This document shows positions 61,634 to 64,000 of a stretch of DNA of 64,000 nt, piece by piece. The stretch comes from Sphingomonas natans. Lineage in GTDB: Bacteria > Pseudomonadota > Alphaproteobacteria > Sphingomonadales > Sphingomonadaceae. Numbering within the stretch: the stretch's first letter is position 1; each line of letters starts with the position of its first letter. The position numbers and the translations under genes were made by a program. The notes beneath the pieces were generated by a model. The model ran no database searches. It was given only the letters and a program-made list of their open reading frames with translations, and was not told where the DNA came from. The stretch spans positions 496,001-560,000 of the forward strand of contig NZ_JAUOTP010000001.1 in NCBI RefSeq assembly GCF_030546695.1. The letters run 5' to 3'.

Positions 61634-61673
61634 GGGCCCGGTCGGCGAATGCGCCGGCCGGGCCTTTTCTTTT
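61634..61673 (+). terminator. Intrinsic terminator after the cold-shock gene
   Basis: GGCCCGGTCGGCG and CGCCGGCCGGGCC form a 13-base-pair GC-rich stem with one mismatch and a short loop, followed directly by TTTTCTTTT. It lies 29 bases after the stop. Confidence 0.9.
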
Positions 61674-61823
61674 GTCTCCGGCCGAATGACCGTTCGTCAT
61701 CGCAGGCGAGGCCCTCATCGCGATCTTTAGCGTCCCCAAGAAAGCCTCTCTTCGATCGGGCCAGCCGCGTATCTATCTCTCCTGTCTGATCGTTGCTCCG
61801 CGCAACGCCCCGGAGAAGAGACG

Positions 61824-62333
61824 ATGCGCCAGATCCTGACCCCTTTCATCGCCCTGGCGATCGCCGGCGCGGCCTCCGCAGCGGTCCCCGCCCCGCGCGT
61901 TGCCGCGCAGAGCTTCGAACAGCTCGCGAAGCCGCTCCCCCTTCCCTACAGCCAGACCGCACCGGCGATGGCCGCGGTCGACAAGGCGCGGGCGAAAGCG
62001 AAGGCGTCGGGCAAGCTGCTGCTGATCGATCTGGGTGGGAATTGGTGCCTCGATTGCCGGATCCTCGCGGGCACGATGGAATTGCCCGAGGTCGAGACCT
62101 GGCTGCGCAAACATTATGAGCTGGTCTCGGTCGATGTCGGCCGCTTCGACAAGAATCTCGACGTGCCCGCGCGCTACGGCTTCACCAAGCGGCTCGAGGG
62201 CGTGCCCGCGCTGCTCGTCGTCGATCCCAAGAGCGACAAGCTGATCAATACGGGCAAGACGACCGCACTCTCGGACGCGCGCAGCATGAACCCGCAGGGC
62301 CTTGCCGATTATCTGGCGCAGTTCGCGCGCTGA
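61824..62333 (+). CDS. Exported thioredoxin-family protein
   Basis: A 169-residue periplasmic protein with a signal peptide (TPFIALAIAGAASA) and a thioredoxin fold. The redox motif is WCLDC in DLGGNWCLDCRIL, a variant of CxxC, and the cis-Pro is in EGVPALLVVD. It fits the thioredoxin_7/DsbE-like group without a recognisable partner. It converges on the DNA-ligase gene with nine bases between stops. Its reductant and targets are unknown. Confidence 0.9.
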   Translation: MRQILTPFIALAIAGAASAAVPAPRVAAQSFEQLAKPLPLPYSQTAPAMAAVDKARAKAKASGKLLLIDLGGNWCLDCRILAGTMELPEVETWLRKHYELVSVDVGRFDKNLDVPARYGFTKRLEGVPALLVVDPKSDKLINTGKTTALSDARSMNPQGLADYLAQFAR

Positions 62334-62342
62334 CGAAGCCGG

Positions 62343-63947
62343 TCAGACGATCAGCCGCTTGAGGCCCGCGATCGTGTCCGCCTCCGCCGCCGGCTTGTCG
62401 GTGCGGATGCGCGCGATGCGGGGGAAGCGCATCGCCACGCCGGATTTGTGGCGCTTCGATTCGTGGATCGAATCGAACGCGATCTCCAGCACGAGGCTCT
62501 TCTCCACCTCGCGCACCGGGCCGAAGCGCTGGACGGTCGCATTGCGGACGAAGCGGTCGAGCATCTTCAGCTCCTCGTCGGTGATGCCCGAATAGGCCTT
62601 GCCGACGGGCAGCAACTCGCCCTCCTCGGTCCAGCAGCCGAACGTATAATCCGAATAATAGCTGGACCGCCGGCCGTGGCCGCGCTGCGCATACATGATG
62701 ACGCAGTCGGCGGTGAGCGGGTCGCGCTTCCACTTGTACCACAGGCCCGTGCGGCGGCCCGCGACATATGGCGAGTCGCGGCGCTTGAGCATCACGCCCT
62801 CGATCGCGGCATCGCGCGCGCCGGCGCGGATTTCCTCCAGCGCCTCGAAATCCCTGGCCTCGATCACCGCCGAAAGATCGAAGCGATCGGGATCGAGCTT
62901 ACCGACGAGCGCCTCCAGCCGCGCGCGCCGCTCGGTCCAGCCTCGCTCGCGCAGATCCTCGGCGCCGTCGAACAGGATGTCGTAGAGCCGGACGAAGGCC
63001 GGGTAGTCGGCCAGCGCCTTCGGAGAGACGGTCTTGCGGCCGAGCCGCTGCTGGAGCGCGTTGAAGCTCGCCGCGCCCTCGCCTTCCGCCAGCGCCTCGC
63101 CGCCCTGATGCGCGCCTTTCACGAGCAATTCGCCATCGAGCACGCCGGGCTCGTGGAAGGCGGCGGCGACTTCGGGGAAGCTCGCGGTGATGTCGTCGCC
63201 GGCGCGGCTATAGAGCCGGGTCTCGGCGCCGATGCAGACGATCTGGACGCGGATTCCGTCCCATTTCCACTCGGCCGCAAAATCGGCGAGATCGACGCGC
63301 GCGTCCTCGAGCGGATGCGCGAGCATGAACGGGCGGAAGACCGGCACGTCCGCCGAGGTCGGCTGGGCTCCCGTGCCCTCCCCCCAGGCGAAGAGCGGCG
63401 CGAAGGGCGGCTTGAGCCCGTGCCACACCTCCTCGACCTGATCGACATCGAGCCCGAACGCGCTCGCCAGCCCCGTCTTGGCGAGCCGCGACGAGACGCC
63501 GACGCGCAGCGCGCCCGTCGCGAGCTTTAGCAGCGCGTAGCGGCTCGACGCGTCGAGCTGGTCGAGCATGTCGGCGAGCGCGCGCGGCGCCTCTCCCCGG
63601 CCCAGCGTCATCAGCCGTTCGACGACCGCGGAGATACGCAGCGCGCCGCTGTCGATCTCTTCGACCATCCCCGGCGGCTTGGGCCAGAGCAGCGACACCG
63701 TCTCGGCGAGATCGCCGACGAAATCGCGGCTCATCGCAAACAGCACGGGATCGACGCGCTCCTCGACGATGGCCTTGATCGCGGCCGCCTTCACGTGCGG
63801 CAGATCGAGCGTGCCGGTCAGCGCCGCCATCGCCCAGCCGCGATCGGGATCGGGCGTCGCGCGCAGATAATCGGCGATCAGCTTCAGCTTGGCGTTGCGC
63901 GATCGCGTGTAGACGAGGCCATCGAGCAGGCGGGAAAAGTCACGCAT
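62343..63947 (-). CDS. ATP-dependent DNA ligase (PP_1105/Lhr-associated type)
   Basis: A 534-residue ATP-dependent ligase. The N-terminal DNA-binding domain (residues 1-200) is followed by the adenylation domain with motif I EWKWDGIRVQ (nucleophile Lys228), motif IIIa-like FVRLYDILFDG, and motif IV-V EGVMLKRRDSPYVAGRRTGLWYKWKRD, then an OB domain. This length and arrangement match the bacterial ligase family encoded with an Lhr-type helicase and an MBL-type exonuclease in a DNA-repair cluster; its neighbours lie outside the window. The start is the ATG at 63947. Confidence 0.92.
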   Translation of the reverse strand: MRDFSRLLDGLVYTRSRNAKLKLIADYLRATPDPDRGWAMAALTGTLDLPHVKAAAIKAIVEERVDPVLFAMSRDFVGDLAETVSLLWPKPPGMVEEIDSGALRISAVVERLMTLGRGEAPRALADMLDQLDASSRYALLKLATGALRVGVSSRLAKTGLASAFGLDVDQVEEVWHGLKPPFAPLFAWGEGTGAQPTSADVPVFRPFMLAHPLEDARVDLADFAAEWKWDGIRVQIVCIGAETRLYSRAGDDITASFPEVAAAFHEPGVLDGELLVKGAHQGGEALAEGEGAASFNALQQRLGRKTVSPKALADYPAFVRLYDILFDGAEDLRERGWTERRARLEALVGKLDPDRFDLSAVIEARDFEALEEIRAGARDAAIEGVMLKRRDSPYVAGRRTGLWYKWKRDPLTADCVIMYAQRGHGRRSSYYSDYTFGCWTEEGELLPVGKAYSGITDEELKMLDRFVRNATVQRFGPVREVEKSLVLEIAFDSIHESKRHKSGVAMRFPRIARIRTDKPAAEADTIAGLKRLIV

Positions 63948-63962
63948 GGCTCACCCCGATCC

Positions 63963-64000
63963 GTTTGGTTCGAGCAGCTTCGAGCGAAGTCGAGAAGCGT
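63963..64000. repeat. Half copy of the TCGAGCAGCTTCGAGC dispersed repeat, cut by the window edge
   Basis: The last 38 bases contain GTTCGAGCAGCTTCGAGC and GTCGAGAAGC, matching the left arm of the element at 37279-37390. It lies just upstream of the ligase gene; the rest continues beyond the window. Confidence 0.6.

Overview
This 64 kb window looks like chromosome of a sphingomonad (Alphaproteobacteria, Sphingomonadales). The DNA is GC-rich with strong third-position GC bias. It carries a ChpT-type phosphotransferase beside a che operon, an RpoH heat-shock sigma factor, two bestrophin-like channels and rnd-lptC-lptA. This is inferred from gene content and composition; no 16S rRNA gene is present to confirm it. 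No tRNA gene or CRISPR array was seen; the one structured RNA gene recognised is RNase P RNA (rnpB).

Layout. 0-11.3 kb: 3' part of tyrS, two bestrophin paralogues around an EI24-family membrane protein, recG, sdhE-mfd, and an alpha/beta hydrolase broken by one nonsense codon. 11.3-26 kb: one long co-directional unit with four tandem M20-fold lipoproteins, a MacB-type ABC ATPase, three FtsX/MacB-type permeases, a small secreted His-rich protein, an anchored DUF885-like metallopeptidase and a DUF305 lipoprotein. Most junctions overlap or are very short. 26-33 kb: a LysR regulator divergent from an RND efflux operon in the order pump, adaptor, outer-membrane channel. 33-40 kb: housekeeping genes (yjbQ, a DUF3035 lipoprotein, lspA, ileS, ribF, folA, thyA) and a possible orphan antitoxin. 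ileS carries an in-frame palindromic repeat. 40-42 kb: a RadC/JAB-type gene interrupted by an IS630-family element, then rnpB.

42-51 kb: amidase, a chemotaxis operon (chpT-cheA-cheW-cheY-cheB-cheR, read right to left), a JAMM peptidase, rluD and rpoH. 51-55 kb: small accessory genes, including an XRE/DUF2975 pair, a PagL-like lipid A deacylase, and a MerR regulator divergent from a glutaredoxin-MauE membrane protein across a textbook 19-bp-spacer MerR promoter. 55-64 kb: mtgA, two glycosyltransferases around an acetyltransferase, lptA-lptC-rnd, a two-domain cold-shock protein with a Gly-rich N-terminus, a thioredoxin-like protein and an ATP-dependent DNA ligase.

The best candidate for an undescribed system is the 11.9-26 kb unit. 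Its four M20-fold lipoproteins all appear to have lost the first metal-ligand His and the bridging Asp of canonical M20 enzymes, and they are tied to an ABC machine with one ATPase and three permeases. A role in handling an exported or envelope peptide or metal complex is inference only.
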